Source: Fen-1254 sp963778945 | Lineage (GTDB): Bacteria > Bacteroidota > Ignavibacteria > UBA10030 | Length of the DNA stretch: 64,000 bases | Assembly: GCA_963778945.1 (NCBI GenBank) | Contig: CAVZWL010000008.1 | Coordinates: forward strand, 124,001 to 188,000 | Direction: 5' to 3' | Shown: one piece after another, positions 29,801-38,462 of the stretch | Layout of the letters: every line of letters begins with the position of its first letter | Position numbering within the stretch: position 1 is the first letter of the stretch | The notes under the pieces: generated by a model | What the model was told of the DNA's origin: nothing | The model's database searches: none | The model's input: the letters and a program-made list of their open reading frames with translations, nothing else | Program-made: the position numbers and the translations under genes

Positions 29801-30370
29801 ATGCAAAATATCAATCTTCATGTGAAAAGTGTAAAACACATCGTCTATATAATAAAATATTTCCTTACGACCCTTGTTGTAAGCGTGATCTTCTTGATCA
29901 TGGTTTTTATTCTAGCTACAAAAGGATGGATATGGTTATTTTCTCATCGCGGCGCATTAATATTCCTCTTACTATCCGTATTTCCCGGCATGCTACCCTT
30001 AATAGCGCTCGGAAACAAGATATCTTATCTATTTCATTCGGAACCTCTATTAATTTTAACTGATCAGAGTCTGATATGCAATTATTGGTGCCCGCTTGTT
30101 ATTCCTTGGTCGGAAGTGGACTTTGTCAAGGCTCAGCGCCCTATCGGAAGAGGTGAAAATATTCTTCAGACTATTAACATAGAAATAGCTCTTAAAAATC
30201 CTAGAATATTTGCAGCGAAGATTGCAATTAGTCAAAGATTCATCATGATATTAAGAATCGTATTGGGTTACTCAACTCACATTATTATAAATCTAAACTC
30301 AGTGGATATTTCGGCAGAGGATTTGGTAAACATCATACAAACGCACCTCTATAGCAATCCGATTGCCTGA
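29801..30370 (+). CDS. Membrane protein, candidate second immunity (STM3941-like)
   Basis: 189 residues with two N-terminal membrane helices (about 22-42, TTLVVSVIFLIMVFILA, and about 50-70, ALIFLLLSVFPGMLPLIALG). A soluble part follows with SLICNYWCPLVIPWSEVDFV and KNPRIFAAKIAISQRF. This layout (helix pair, then a PH-like segment with the IPWSEI-type strand and KNP) resembles the STM3941 family, often found beside Rhs or other polymorphic toxins. GGAG stands 9 bases before the ATG. It follows the orphan Rhs tip by 68 bases, so it is the probable partner of that tip. A membrane immunity protein would suit a membrane-acting tip; this is inference. Confidence 0.6.
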   Translation: MQNINLHVKSVKHIVYIIKYFLTTLVVSVIFLIMVFILATKGWIWLFSHRGALIFLLLSVFPGMLPLIALGNKISYLFHSEPLLILTDQSLICNYWCPLVIPWSEVDFVKAQRPIGRGENILQTINIEIALKNPRIFAAKIAISQRFIMILRIVLGYSTHIIINLNSVDISAEDLVNIIQTHLYSNPIA

Positions 30371-30384
30371 GTAAGGAACAATTT

Positions 30385-30543
30385 GTCCCATTTTGTTTAT
30401 TCAATGAAGCAAAATGTGCCCGAGTATAATTTAAAATCTTGTATTGCATGCCGTGTTGTAATAGATCAACTTGCTTGTTCACCTTTTAGCGGGGAAGCAT
30501 CCGGCAAGTAATTAATTCATCGACCGGCCAGGTTGTTCAACTG
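30385..30543 (+). pseudogene. Third Rhs-core remnant
   Basis: A decayed copy of the orphan cassette segment SHFVYATKQNAPEYIL... through ...TGQVVQQ. Here it reads SHFVYSMKQNVPEYNLKSCI and VVIDQLACS, then about 20 unrelated bases and a stop, then the nucleotide match resumes through ATCGACCGGCCAGGTTGTTC. There is no start or complete domain. It shows that at least a third tip cassette once lay here. Confidence 0.85.
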
Positions 30544-30705
30544 GAGTTTTAAACGAGGGCAAAAGAAATCGAAAACGTATTGGTAAACTCCATAATAACG
30601 GCGAAATTTGTATCCGTGCATCTGTTTGCGTGAAAGTCCTTTCCACAAAATCACTTTGGCGTTAGAAAAATTTTTCCTTACAGATTTGTTATAATGTTCC
30701 GTCAT
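30541..30705 (-). pseudogene. Truncated DUF559 endonuclease-like fragment
   Basis: Minus-strand frame reading NFSNAKVILWKGLSRKQMHG then YKFRRYYGVYQYVFDFFCPR, the N-terminal half of DUF559 (very-short-patch-repair-like fold: AEVLLWxxLRxxxLxGxKFRRQxxIGxYIVDFxCP). The catalytic C-terminal half is gone; the frame runs straight into the Rhs remnant at 30543, so the two were joined by a rearrangement. Confidence 0.7.
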
Positions 30706-30949
30706 CGCTTTATCCACCACCCCTGTTGAAATTGATACACGCTGCACGCGTTATATTAAAACGCCTCCGGCTGCTTGTCAGGTTACTTGGTTGCTCCGCT
30801 CATTTCGTATTCAATTTTCAACATCTCTTGTTGCTATCGTTGAGTCTGCCATTTTTGTTTGTTCACGTATGCGTTGTTATTTTTATACACTTAGCTGGAA
30901 ACCCAGGTGTACTTATACATTCAATAGAACCGATTTATAGCATTTTCAA

Positions 30950-31654
30950 TTATCCCGTCTTTTCCAACAATTCTTTCAGCACCACCCATTTCCCTTTTGG
31001 ATTTTGATACTTCCAGAACGTCCACCCATTGACCGTGCTTCGATCGATCACAGCCACACCGGCAGCCGAGAGTGAGTTATAAACGGTGCCATTTAAAACA
31101 ATCTTGCCTTGATCGTCGATGGTAGCGGAATATTCTTTCCCTTTATAATTTGCTCTAATTTCTGCACTTGGAGAAAGAAGATTATGCAATACAAGACCTT
31201 TTGGAGCTTTATGCGGTGCGGTTAATTGTTTTACTCTGAGCGGTTTTTTCTTTTTCACAGTTCCGAGGATATTATCCATCTGAGTCTTATTTCTTGCTTC
31301 AATCAGACTTTTGAGAGTTTCCTTTAGATTATTGATTACAGCAAATTTTCCCTTTTGCAAATTTCCTTTCGGTTCTGCAATATGAATAAGCAGCGCTTCA
31401 AGTTCTTTCAAATGTTCGGTTCTATGGATAAGGAATAAGCTGAAGGTATCCCATTTCTTTGCATGTTTATCTTTGAGATGATACTTTACGCGGTTCCGCA
31501 AATCTTTTGCAAGGCCTACATAATACAGTCGGTCGCGTTTATAAAGCGCATAGACCCCATGCTGTTTGGCTACAAGACTGGCAATCTCGTTATGATATTG
31601 ATCGAACACTTTGCTCGATATATGTTCAAGATATCCTGCAATGAGGGATTTCAT
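30950..31654 (-). CDS. GIY-YIG nuclease with a C-terminal RAMA domain
   Basis: 234 residues. The GIY-YIG core lies at about 32-62 (HGVYALYKRDRLYYVGLAKD, LRNRVKYHL, where GVY and YVG are the two strands and R is the next conserved residue). A Lys-rich linker leads to a RAMA-type domain at about 165-225 (YKGKEYSATIDDQGKIVLNG, SLSAAGVAVIDRSTVNGWTF, WKY). RAMA domains are found in modification-dependent restriction proteins and are predicted to recognise modified DNA. It starts 30 bases after the hsdR stop and closes the hsd operon, so a role as modification-aware nuclease in defence is plausible. Confidence 0.85.
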   Translation of the reverse strand: MKSLIAGYLEHISSKVFDQYHNEIASLVAKQHGVYALYKRDRLYYVGLAKDLRNRVKYHLKDKHAKKWDTFSLFLIHRTEHLKELEALLIHIAEPKGNLQKGKFAVINNLKETLKSLIEARNKTQMDNILGTVKKKKPLRVKQLTAPHKAPKGLVLHNLLSPSAEIRANYKGKEYSATIDDQGKIVLNGTVYNSLSAAGVAVIDRSTVNGWTFWKYQNPKGKWVVLKELLEKTG

Positions 31655-31684
31655 AGTTTTTCCTGATTATTCCCGCGAAGCTCA

Positions 31685-34600
31685 TTAGTCGTTATCTTCC
31701 GCTACAAGCATATCGGTCATCAATTCCGCCTGTCTTAATACCGTATCAATTGCCTTTTGCTGTTTATCTGGCGGATAACCATATTTTGTTAACGTGCGCC
31801 TTACAAGAACCATAAGCTTAGCGCGTGCACTTTCCCGTATCGTCCAATCGATAGTGGCGTTCTTTTTTACTTTATCGGCTATTTCTTTGGCGATTTCCTT
31901 TAATGTCTCATCACCCAACACTTGAACCGCGCTGTCGTTCACTTCTAAGGCATCATAAAAAGCGACTTCTTCTATTGTTAATCCAAGTTTTTCAGCTTCT
32001 TTATCCGATGCTTTTATCTCTTTGGCAATATTAATAAGCTCTTGTATAATTTCCGTTGTTGTCAGCAAATTGTTTTGATATTTCTTAATCGCCGTCTCAA
32101 GCATTTCCAAAAGCTTTTTGCTCTTTACAAGATTTGTCTTTGCTCTGGATTTTATTTCATCATTCAAAATTTTACGTAATAGTTCAAAGGCAAGGTTTTG
32201 ATGCTTCATTCCTTTGACTTCGAGCAGAAACTCTTCCGAGAGAATCGAAAGTTCGGGTTTTTCAATTCCTGCCGCCTCGAAAATATCTACCACACCTTCC
32301 GAGCTTAATGCTTCATTAACGATCTGCTTAATCGCCGTTTCAACTTCTCTATTGGATTTTCCCGTTCCGGTTTCTTCAAATTTAACCAGACGCGCTTTTA
32401 CCGCCTGGAAGAATGCTACATCGTCTTTGATTTTCAACGCGGCCACATGCGGTATTACCAACACAAATGCCTGACTCAAGAGAGAAACTTCGCGGATAAA
32501 CCGATTTTTCCCATCCGGCAGTCCCATAATATGTTCTTCGGCTTGCAGTACGATTGAAAGCTTTTCCTTTGGGTCTGCTGCAAAGAAACGACGATAATTA
32601 AACTTTAAAGTGCTCAGGTAATACGCTTCCGGCTCCTCAACCAAGATAGCTTTGCGTGTTTTGCTGTCTTCATTAAACATCTGTTGAACAATTTCATATT
32701 TCTCCAGCATCATACCGACGGCTTGCTGGATGGTTTCTGTCGGATCTCCTTTGCCGCCCGCCTCACCATAGAACGATAGCGCTTTCTTTAAGTCAGTTGC
32801 CAGACCCAGATAATCGACGACAAGCCCGCCCGGCTTATCCTTAAAGATTCTATTCACCCGTGCGATGGCCTGCATCAGATTATGCCCCCGCATAGGTTTA
32901 TCGGCATACATAGTATGCAAACACGGTACATCAAATCCCGTAAGCCACATATCTCGGACAATAACTATTTGCAGCGGATCGTCAGGGTCTTTCATCCTGT
33001 CGGATAATACTTTTCTGTCTCCCTTGGTTGTATGATGCCTTTGCATTTCCGGTCCGTCGGAACTGGCAGCAGTCATGACAACTTTAATTCTTCCTTTGGT
33101 CAGTTCATTATCGTGCCATTCAGGGCGCAGGAAAATAATTTCTTTATATAATTCGGCGGCTATTCTCCGGCTCATGGTAACAATCATGGCTTTGCCGTCA
33201 AATACCTTCTGCCGCTGCTCAAAATGAGTGACAATGTCTTTGGCTAAATTTTTTATTCTTTTCTCATTGCCGACAATCGATTCAAACTTTGTCCATTTCG
33301 CTTTTGCTTTTTGCTTGTCGGTTATTTCTTCGTCGGCATCTAACTCTGTATCAAATTCTTCAATGAGCCGCTTGCCTTCTTCATCTAAGTTTACCTTTGC
33401 CAGCCGGCTTTCATAATAAATTTTTACCGTGGCGCCGTCTGTAACGGCATCCTTAATATCGTATCGGTCAATGTAATTACCGAATATCTTCGGCGTATTG
33501 ACGTCTGTTCCCTCGATCGGTGTTCCAGTAAAACCGATGTATGTTGCATTCGGCAATGCATCCCGCAGATATTTAGCCAATCCGTATGCCAGACGTTGTC
33601 CGATAACCTCTTTTGTTTCTTTATCCCGCACATCCTTCATGACCGCTTCGAAACCGTATTGCGTTCTGTGCGCTTCGTCTGCAATCACAACGATATTGCT
33701 CCGGTCGGATAGCCGGTCATATTCTGCTTTTCCACCTTCCGGTAAGAATTTTTGTATCGTGGTAAAGACTATGCCGCCGCTTGCGACTTTCAGAAGCTCT
33801 TTAAGATGTTCCCGATTCTCTGCCTGTACCGGTTCCTGCCGTAATACTTGTTTGGATGCGGCAAATGTATCGAATAATTGATCGTCTAAATCATTCCTGT
33901 CCGTAAGCACAACAATGGTCGGATTTTGCATTTCAGGTGCGGTAATAAGCTTTCCCGCATAAAAGACCATGCTTAAGCTTTTCCCCGATCCTTGCGTGTG
34001 CCAGACAACGCCGCCGCGTTTATCTCCTTTTTCACTGGAGGCTATCAATGTAGATTGGACCGCTTTGTTCACAGCATAATACTGATGATATGCAGCTAAC
34101 TTCTTTTCATTTATAACTTGTGTTATGCCGGTTTTTGCATCTGTTCTTTTTGTCTTTTCAAATACGATGAAATTTCGGACCAGATCAAGCAAAGTGGATG
34201 GGTTCAACATTCCCTTCAGAAGCACTTCCAACTGAGGAATAAACCTCGACGCTTCTTTTCTTCCGTCTTCGCTTTTCCAAGTCATAAAGCGATTATAACC
34301 GGCAGATAAACTACCCGCTTTGCATTCCATTCCATCGGATATAACACAAACGGCATTGTATGTGAATAAACTTGGTATCGTTGCCTTATATGTTTGTATC
34401 TGCTCGTATGCTTTATAGGTTGTAGCGTTCTCATCTGCGGCGTTTTTTAATTCGATGACGACAAGCGGTAAGCCATTGACGAACAAAACAATATCCGGCC
34501 GTTTGGTTTGGTTCTTTTCTGCAACTGTAAACTGATTAACAGCAAGAAACTCGTTATTCAGCGGATGTTCAAAATCGATGAGTGTTACTTCATAGCTTCG

Positions 34601-34921
34601 TTCGTAGCCGTCTTGCTGGTAAGGAATTTTGACTTTCTCGACCAGATACTGACGAAATGTTTCGTTGTTGTGAAGAAGATCTGGAGAATAGATTTTTAAT
34701 ACTTTCTGTATCGCTTGCTCCCGTGCACTTTCAGGAATTGCAGGATTTAATCGTGCAATAACTTTTCGCAGACGATTGATAAGAACAACTTGTTCAAAGC
34801 TTTCTCGTTCGGATTGTTCTGCTTCGGGTGCAATTGCAAGGCCATGCAAATACTCCCATTCTAATGATTGCAAGACTTCGATGGAAAACAATTCAATGCT
34901 ATTTTCAGTTACCGGTTTCAT
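31685..34921 (-). CDS. hsdR: Type I restriction endonuclease subunit R
   Basis: 1078 residues, intact. The N-terminal PD-(D/E)xK nuclease shows PDIVLFVNGLPLVVIELKN near residue 130-150. The SF2 translocase follows with Walker A TQGSGKSLSMVFYAG, DEAH motif VVIADEAHRTQYG, GFTGTP (motif III) and QAIARVNRIFKDKPG (motif VI). A helical C-terminal region (about 850-1078) binds the methylase core. It cuts DNA after ATP-driven translocation when the HsdM/S complex finds unmethylated sites. Its start overlaps the end of the upstream Abi_C-like gene by 17 bases, so the two are co-translated. Confidence 0.96.
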   Translation of the reverse strand: MKPVTENSIELFSIEVLQSLEWEYLHGLAIAPEAEQSERESFEQVVLINRLRKVIARLNPAIPESAREQAIQKVLKIYSPDLLHNNETFRQYLVEKVKIPYQQDGYERSYEVTLIDFEHPLNNEFLAVNQFTVAEKNQTKRPDIVLFVNGLPLVVIELKNAADENATTYKAYEQIQTYKATIPSLFTYNAVCVISDGMECKAGSLSAGYNRFMTWKSEDGRKEASRFIPQLEVLLKGMLNPSTLLDLVRNFIVFEKTKRTDAKTGITQVINEKKLAAYHQYYAVNKAVQSTLIASSEKGDKRGGVVWHTQGSGKSLSMVFYAGKLITAPEMQNPTIVVLTDRNDLDDQLFDTFAASKQVLRQEPVQAENREHLKELLKVASGGIVFTTIQKFLPEGGKAEYDRLSDRSNIVVIADEAHRTQYGFEAVMKDVRDKETKEVIGQRLAYGLAKYLRDALPNATYIGFTGTPIEGTDVNTPKIFGNYIDRYDIKDAVTDGATVKIYYESRLAKVNLDEEGKRLIEEFDTELDADEEITDKQKAKAKWTKFESIVGNEKRIKNLAKDIVTHFEQRQKVFDGKAMIVTMSRRIAAELYKEIIFLRPEWHDNELTKGRIKVVMTAASSDGPEMQRHHTTKGDRKVLSDRMKDPDDPLQIVIVRDMWLTGFDVPCLHTMYADKPMRGHNLMQAIARVNRIFKDKPGGLVVDYLGLATDLKKALSFYGEAGGKGDPTETIQQAVGMMLEKYEIVQQMFNEDSKTRKAILVEEPEAYYLSTLKFNYRRFFAADPKEKLSIVLQAEEHIMGLPDGKNRFIREVSLLSQAFVLVIPHVAALKIKDDVAFFQAVKARLVKFEETGTGKSNREVETAIKQIVNEALSSEGVVDIFEAAGIEKPELSILSEEFLLEVKGMKHQNLAFELLRKILNDEIKSRAKTNLVKSKKLLEMLETAIKKYQNNLLTTTEIIQELINIAKEIKASDKEAEKLGLTIEEVAFYDALEVNDSAVQVLGDETLKEIAKEIADKVKKNATIDWTIRESARAKLMVLVRRTLTKYGYPPDKQQKAIDTVLRQAELMTDMLVAEDND

Positions 34922-35555
34922 TCATCAACAATTCGTAATCTTGTAATAATGATTTATATGCCTCGTAATCTAAGCAATAAAATATTTCGCTGGCAGTATA
35001 GGCATAATCTTTCCCCACTGAAAATTCGCCATATACTTCATCAAGATAGCGGTTAAATTCTTGATTGTCCTCATATTTAATTTCTTCTTTTTTCTTTTCT
35101 CTTAGATTTTCTGTTTCGAATGTTTCTATAAGAAAACAAGCGACTATTTCAGTAGAATAAAGAAGAAAATCCTCTGTAATAGAATCACCTTTTTGTTTCG
35201 TTAACTCCAATTCTTCCATTGTTCGACCATGAGAAACTTGGCCAATTTTATTCCTAAAATTTCCCATCTGTTGTCCAATATTCGCAATAGATCCCCCTAT
35301 TTGTAAAATTGTATTATCAGAAGAAAATCCTAGTGAACGGAAAGATAATTTTAACAGCTTGCCAATAGAGTCTTTTTCTTCTAATGACTGGTTCCGTTGT
35401 TTGCATATTTCTTTTGCAATACTTTCTAAAAGAGCTTTAGCATTATCTATACAAAGCGGAAAATTGGTTTGTCTATATCCTTTTATCCGATCAATGTAAT
35501 CTTGCAATGGCTTCCATCGACCATATTTTTCTAATATAGCTGCAAGCCGTTCCAT
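34905..35555 (-). CDS. Abi_C-like (abortive infection C-terminal) protein
   Basis: 216 residues. Residues about 30-120 carry the Abi_C pattern: LCIDNAKALLESIAKEICKQ, KLLKLSFRSLG, then NIGQQMGNFRNKIGQVSHG, where the RNKxGxxxHG box is the family signature (HEPN-like, possible RNase). A helical C-terminus follows. No signal or membrane segment. It sits between hsdS (stop 5 bases upstream) and hsdR (17-base overlap), so it is translated as part of the restriction operon and probably backs up restriction with cell shutdown. The activity itself is inferred. Confidence 0.75.
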   Translation of the reverse strand: MERLAAILEKYGRWKPLQDYIDRIKGYRQTNFPLCIDNAKALLESIAKEICKQRNQSLEEKDSIGKLLKLSFRSLGFSSDNTILQIGGSIANIGQQMGNFRNKIGQVSHGRTMEELELTKQKGDSITEDFLLYSTEIVACFLIETFETENLREKKKEEIKYEDNQEFNRYLDEVYGEFSVGKDYAYTASEIFYCLDYEAYKSLLQDYELLMNETGN

Positions 35556-35559
35556 TTTA

Positions 35560-36666
35560 TTATGCCACTTTCACTTCTCCGCTCATCAACTTCGGCAGAA
35601 GCGTATCGCGCAAGCGAGTAAGTGTGTTGATTTGTTGCTTATTTTTTGATCTTTTTTCAAAATAGACTCTGCACTGCCTTGCAAACTCGCTACGTAATTC
35701 TTCATTTGGCAATGTTAAGATGATGGTTTTTAAGCCGGTTTGAGTAACTAACGGTTGGGTGCTACCAGCGTTAAGATTCTCAAAATCATAATTCTTTAAT
35801 GTAAAATAGATTGGATAGAATAATAACTCATTAAATGGTTTTACAATTAAAACATTGTCTGAAATCCATGCTTTATTTTCATTAATATAAACCTTCCCAA
35901 GTGTTCCAACTCTTCCCGTTAATATTAAGTGCCCTTCCGTTAAGTAATTATCTGTTCTACCTATTTCGCCATTCGCGCCAAGGATCGGATATTTTCCATC
36001 TTCCTTAAATTCTTCGCGTTTTAGTCCTTCGCCTGTTCCAACTTTTGCTATTTCTCCAATTTCGATTTTTTCTTTTTGATTCGCTTCTTCCACAAACCAT
36101 TGCCGAAACAATGTCTCCGCCAATTGTTCTAATGTTTTGTTTTGGCGTTGGAGCAAATCGATTTTATCGTCCAAACTGACAAGAACTGAAGCGATAGCGG
36201 TTTGTTCAGAAATATCTATTGGTATTTCAATTTCAATTTTCTCAAAATCACCCTTATTCAAAATAGGCACTGCCGTACCAGAAAGGCCGTACATTCGCAG
36301 AATACCATAGATATCCAATAGCTTATAATAAAAATAATTCGCGTCAACTTGCTTGTTAGGAATTATTGAATTGATTTGTTGGTTTGTAATCACGGGGATT
36401 TTATTCATTACAACTTTTCCCATATCTGACCCTATACAAGTAACCAACAATGAACTTTTGGGGATTACTTTTTCTTCTAGTTTCTCAATTCCTTTCTTCG
36501 ACAAGCCTCTCTCCGCGGAGGTCGCCCATTTTCGATAATTTCCATAATCACTTGGTGTAACAAATGGTATATCACTTCCGAATTCATCTGGATAATTACT
36601 CGATGGGGTTTTACCAGTGATAATAGTGCCTAAATCACCAAGACTATATTCTTTCCACTCACCCAT
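35560..36666 (-). CDS. hsdS: Type I restriction-modification specificity subunit S
   Basis: 368 residues with two target-recognition domains. TRD1 starts MGEWKEYSLGDLGTIITGKT and ends in a helical spacer (EQTAIASVLVSLDDKIDLLQ, RQNKTLEQLAETLFRQWFVE). TRD2 begins IEIGEIAKVGTGEGLKREEF and the second spacer is at the C-terminus (NTLTRLRDTLLPKLMSGEVK). It positions HsdM and HsdR on the recognition sequence. It is 2 bases after the AlbA_2 gene stop. A second, truncated hsdS front lies at 38352-38462. Confidence 0.95.
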   Translation of the reverse strand: MGEWKEYSLGDLGTIITGKTPSSNYPDEFGSDIPFVTPSDYGNYRKWATSAERGLSKKGIEKLEEKVIPKSSLLVTCIGSDMGKVVMNKIPVITNQQINSIIPNKQVDANYFYYKLLDIYGILRMYGLSGTAVPILNKGDFEKIEIEIPIDISEQTAIASVLVSLDDKIDLLQRQNKTLEQLAETLFRQWFVEEANQKEKIEIGEIAKVGTGEGLKREEFKEDGKYPILGANGEIGRTDNYLTEGHLILTGRVGTLGKVYINENKAWISDNVLIVKPFNELLFYPIYFTLKNYDFENLNAGSTQPLVTQTGLKTIILTLPNEELRSEFARQCRVYFEKRSKNKQQINTLTRLRDTLLPKLMSGEVKVA

Positions 36667-36668
36667 TA

Positions 36669-37694
36669 CTATTCAATTTCATCTTTCTCAATGACGGATA
36701 TTTCACTAAGCATTATTTTCCCACTTTTTAGCAAAGCATTATCAGCATGCACCGTCCAGGTTATTTCTCGCTGATCAAGGTTTGGATTATCTATCAAACG
36801 AAGCCTTTCAGAACGGCCTTTTAATCCAGGGAGCACAGGATCAAAGCGTGAAGGTCCATACTTTAAAACGCCTCCACCAAAACCCGCCGACTTAACATCC
36901 ACAACGTCTCTGTAAGTATTTTCTCCATAATATTCCACCATGCCGATTTGAGGCCTTTTATAACGCCTTGCAAAATCTTCGTCTAAAATATCTTCCGGTA
37001 ATTGTACAAAATAATTTATGTATTGCGCGTATACGGATCCGGTGTTCAATGGATATATCTTGAGAATAATATCGGTACGATACTTCTTTTCTTGTTGCTC
37101 AAATGTAGTCGGAATGCCAGGTATGGAAATCTTCGGGAAAGTAGGTGCTTCTTCATAGGTGTTTTTTTCAATTTCAAAACAAAGCTTCACGACGGGATGT
37201 TTGGCCCGATTCATAATATCCCGAATCTCATAATCAGCCATAAACTGCGCAACAAAATTATACCGTCTGTAATATCTGCCATCCGCAACAGTTTGGTATA
37301 CAGTCGTGCTTTGAGGTATTTCAACCGCATAAGCAACTTCATTTGGCTCATCTAACAAAATCGGGTGAATCAATAATCCTTCAATCTTCGGACTGATATT
37401 GCTGTTTATGACCTGTTCAAGCCATTCTCTGGAGAATTCTGTTCGATTAATCGGAGTTATCTTTTCGGGCAGATGCTGCTTATCGGCTTCGTCATATTCT
37501 TTCATTCCATAAATAATGACACCTCCGGCAGAATTTGCCATTGAACTTATATCCTTGGCAATCTCTATTTTGGGATTTTTCTTGCCGTCCGTGTGAAACG
37601 ATCGCGCATCCTTATAATCAAGATGGAGGTTCTCTTCCACTTTGTCCGAAATCATCTTTTCCAGATCGGCTTTTGTTTGAGGAATGCCTGTCAT
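36669..37694 (-). CDS. AlbA_2 (Schlafen-like) domain protein
   Basis: 341 residues. The N-terminal AlbA_2 domain (about 10-150) shows EENLHLDYKDA and then KIEIAKDISSMANSAGGVII YGM-type text, with the acidic/Lys positions of this putative nuclease or nucleic-acid-binding fold, and VYQTVADGRYYRRYNFVAQF after it. The C-terminal half is unassigned. AlbA_2 proteins often accompany restriction systems and mobile DNA. The gene overlaps the ORF6N stop and is followed 2 bases later by hsdS. Confidence 0.8.
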   Translation of the reverse strand: MTGIPQTKADLEKMISDKVEENLHLDYKDARSFHTDGKKNPKIEIAKDISSMANSAGGVIIYGMKEYDEADKQHLPEKITPINRTEFSREWLEQVINSNISPKIEGLLIHPILLDEPNEVAYAVEIPQSTTVYQTVADGRYYRRYNFVAQFMADYEIRDIMNRAKHPVVKLCFEIEKNTYEEAPTFPKISIPGIPTTFEQQEKKYRTDIILKIYPLNTGSVYAQYINYFVQLPEDILDEDFARRYKRPQIGMVEYYGENTYRDVVDVKSAGFGGGVLKYGPSRFDPVLPGLKGRSERLRLIDNPNLDQREITWTVHADNALLKSGKIMLSEISVIEKDEIE

Positions 37695-38260
37695 TACTCT
37701 TTAATCCCTTTTCGCAGGATAAGTCTTTCCTTATTCTCAATATGATTGCCCATTAATTCTCTCAAAGCCGAAAATACTTCCGAAAATTTACTGTCATATT
37801 TATGCTCGAGTTCTTCAATTTTCTTTGCCAATTCTTTATGTGTCGACAGAATGTCCCGCAAGCGAACGAATACTTTTACTACTTTAATACTTGCCGCGAT
37901 TGCTTGTGAACTGTTCAGAACACTTGCCAACATCACCGCACCATGTTCAGTAAACACGTACGGCAGATATTTTCTATGGCTTCCTCTTCCGTCTTTTAAG
38001 GTCGCATTTTGCGACCTTAAAATTATTTCCTTCTCTTTTGAGGCCGTAATTTGCGACCTCAAAATCTCATACTCTTTTGGTATCAGCTGGAACATAAAAT
38101 CGACCGGAAACCTATCAATATTCCGCCTTACCTGCTCATTAAGCCTTTTCGTATTAACCCCGTAAATCATTGCAAGATCAGAATCGAGCATAACTTTTTG
38201 GTCTCTGACGATATAAACTAGATCTTCGATATAAATATCTAATGTTCTGAGCTTATTCAT
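37694..38260 (-). CDS. ORF6N-domain protein
   Basis: 188 residues. The ORF6N DNA-binding domain is at about 8-110 (YIVRDQKVMLDSDLAMIYGV, TKRLNEQVRRNIDRFP, then YLPYVFTEHGAVMLASVLNS). A coiled-coil tail follows. The family is common in phages and next to restriction genes. Its ATG overlaps the stop of an hsdM-tail scrap, so it is now translated downstream of that remnant. Between the two halves of the domain the coding DNA holds a perfect 11-base-arm hairpin (37996-38020) and an imperfect second one; they encode ILRSQ repeats. Confidence 0.88.
   Translation of the reverse strand: MNKLRTLDIYIEDLVYIVRDQKVMLDSDLAMIYGVNTKRLNEQVRRNIDRFPVDFMFQLIPKEYEILRSQITASKEKEIILRSQNATLKDGRGSHRKYLPYVFTEHGAVMLASVLNSSQAIAASIKVVKVFVRLRDILSTHKELAKKIEELEHKYDSKFSEVFSALRELMGNHIENKERLILRKGIKE
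37996..38020. repeat. Perfect palindrome inside the ORF6N gene
   Basis: Arms TTAAGGTCGCA and TGCGACCTTAA with a 3-base loop. A weaker copy (TGAGGCCGTAA / TTGCGACCTCA) lies at about 38038-38062. The core GGTCGCA/TGCGACC is shared with the intergenic palindrome at 43989-44015. Confidence 0.85.
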
Positions 38261-38462
38261 ACCGAGCTTTTGACATTGATCTTTTTCGGATTTTCTGCAA
38301 TTCGTTTATTCAATTCATCTTCTTCTTCAATCTGTTTCTCTAACTCTGCTTTCAATAAAAAGCTGTCCTTAGTTCTGAATTCTTTGCTCGGTATCCGTCA
38401 CCTATTGCCAACCAATTTGATTCGATTAATTCTTTTATTCTATATCCTTTCCATTCAGCCAT
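38257..38462 (-). pseudogene. Chimeric scar: hsdS front joined to hsdM tail
   Basis: From 38462 the text MAEWKGYRIKELIESNWLAI then GDGYRAKNSEL is the start of an HsdS TRD. It stops after about 36 residues at 38352. Immediately after, in another frame, LKAELEKQIEEEDELNKRIA then ENPKKI to the stop at 38257 is the C-terminus of an HsdM, closely matching the intact hsdM end (LKAELEKQIAEEDELNKRIA). Order S-front then M-tail is what a deletion inside a tandem hsdM-hsdS duplication would leave. Confidence 0.85.

Noticed and set aside
30720..30950. Integron attC-like or insertion-sequence-like spacer
   Set aside because: CGTTATATTAAAACGCC and TGCGTTGTTA suggested recombination sites, but no GTTRRRY/RYYYAAC core pair or imperfect long hairpin is present and there is no integrase.
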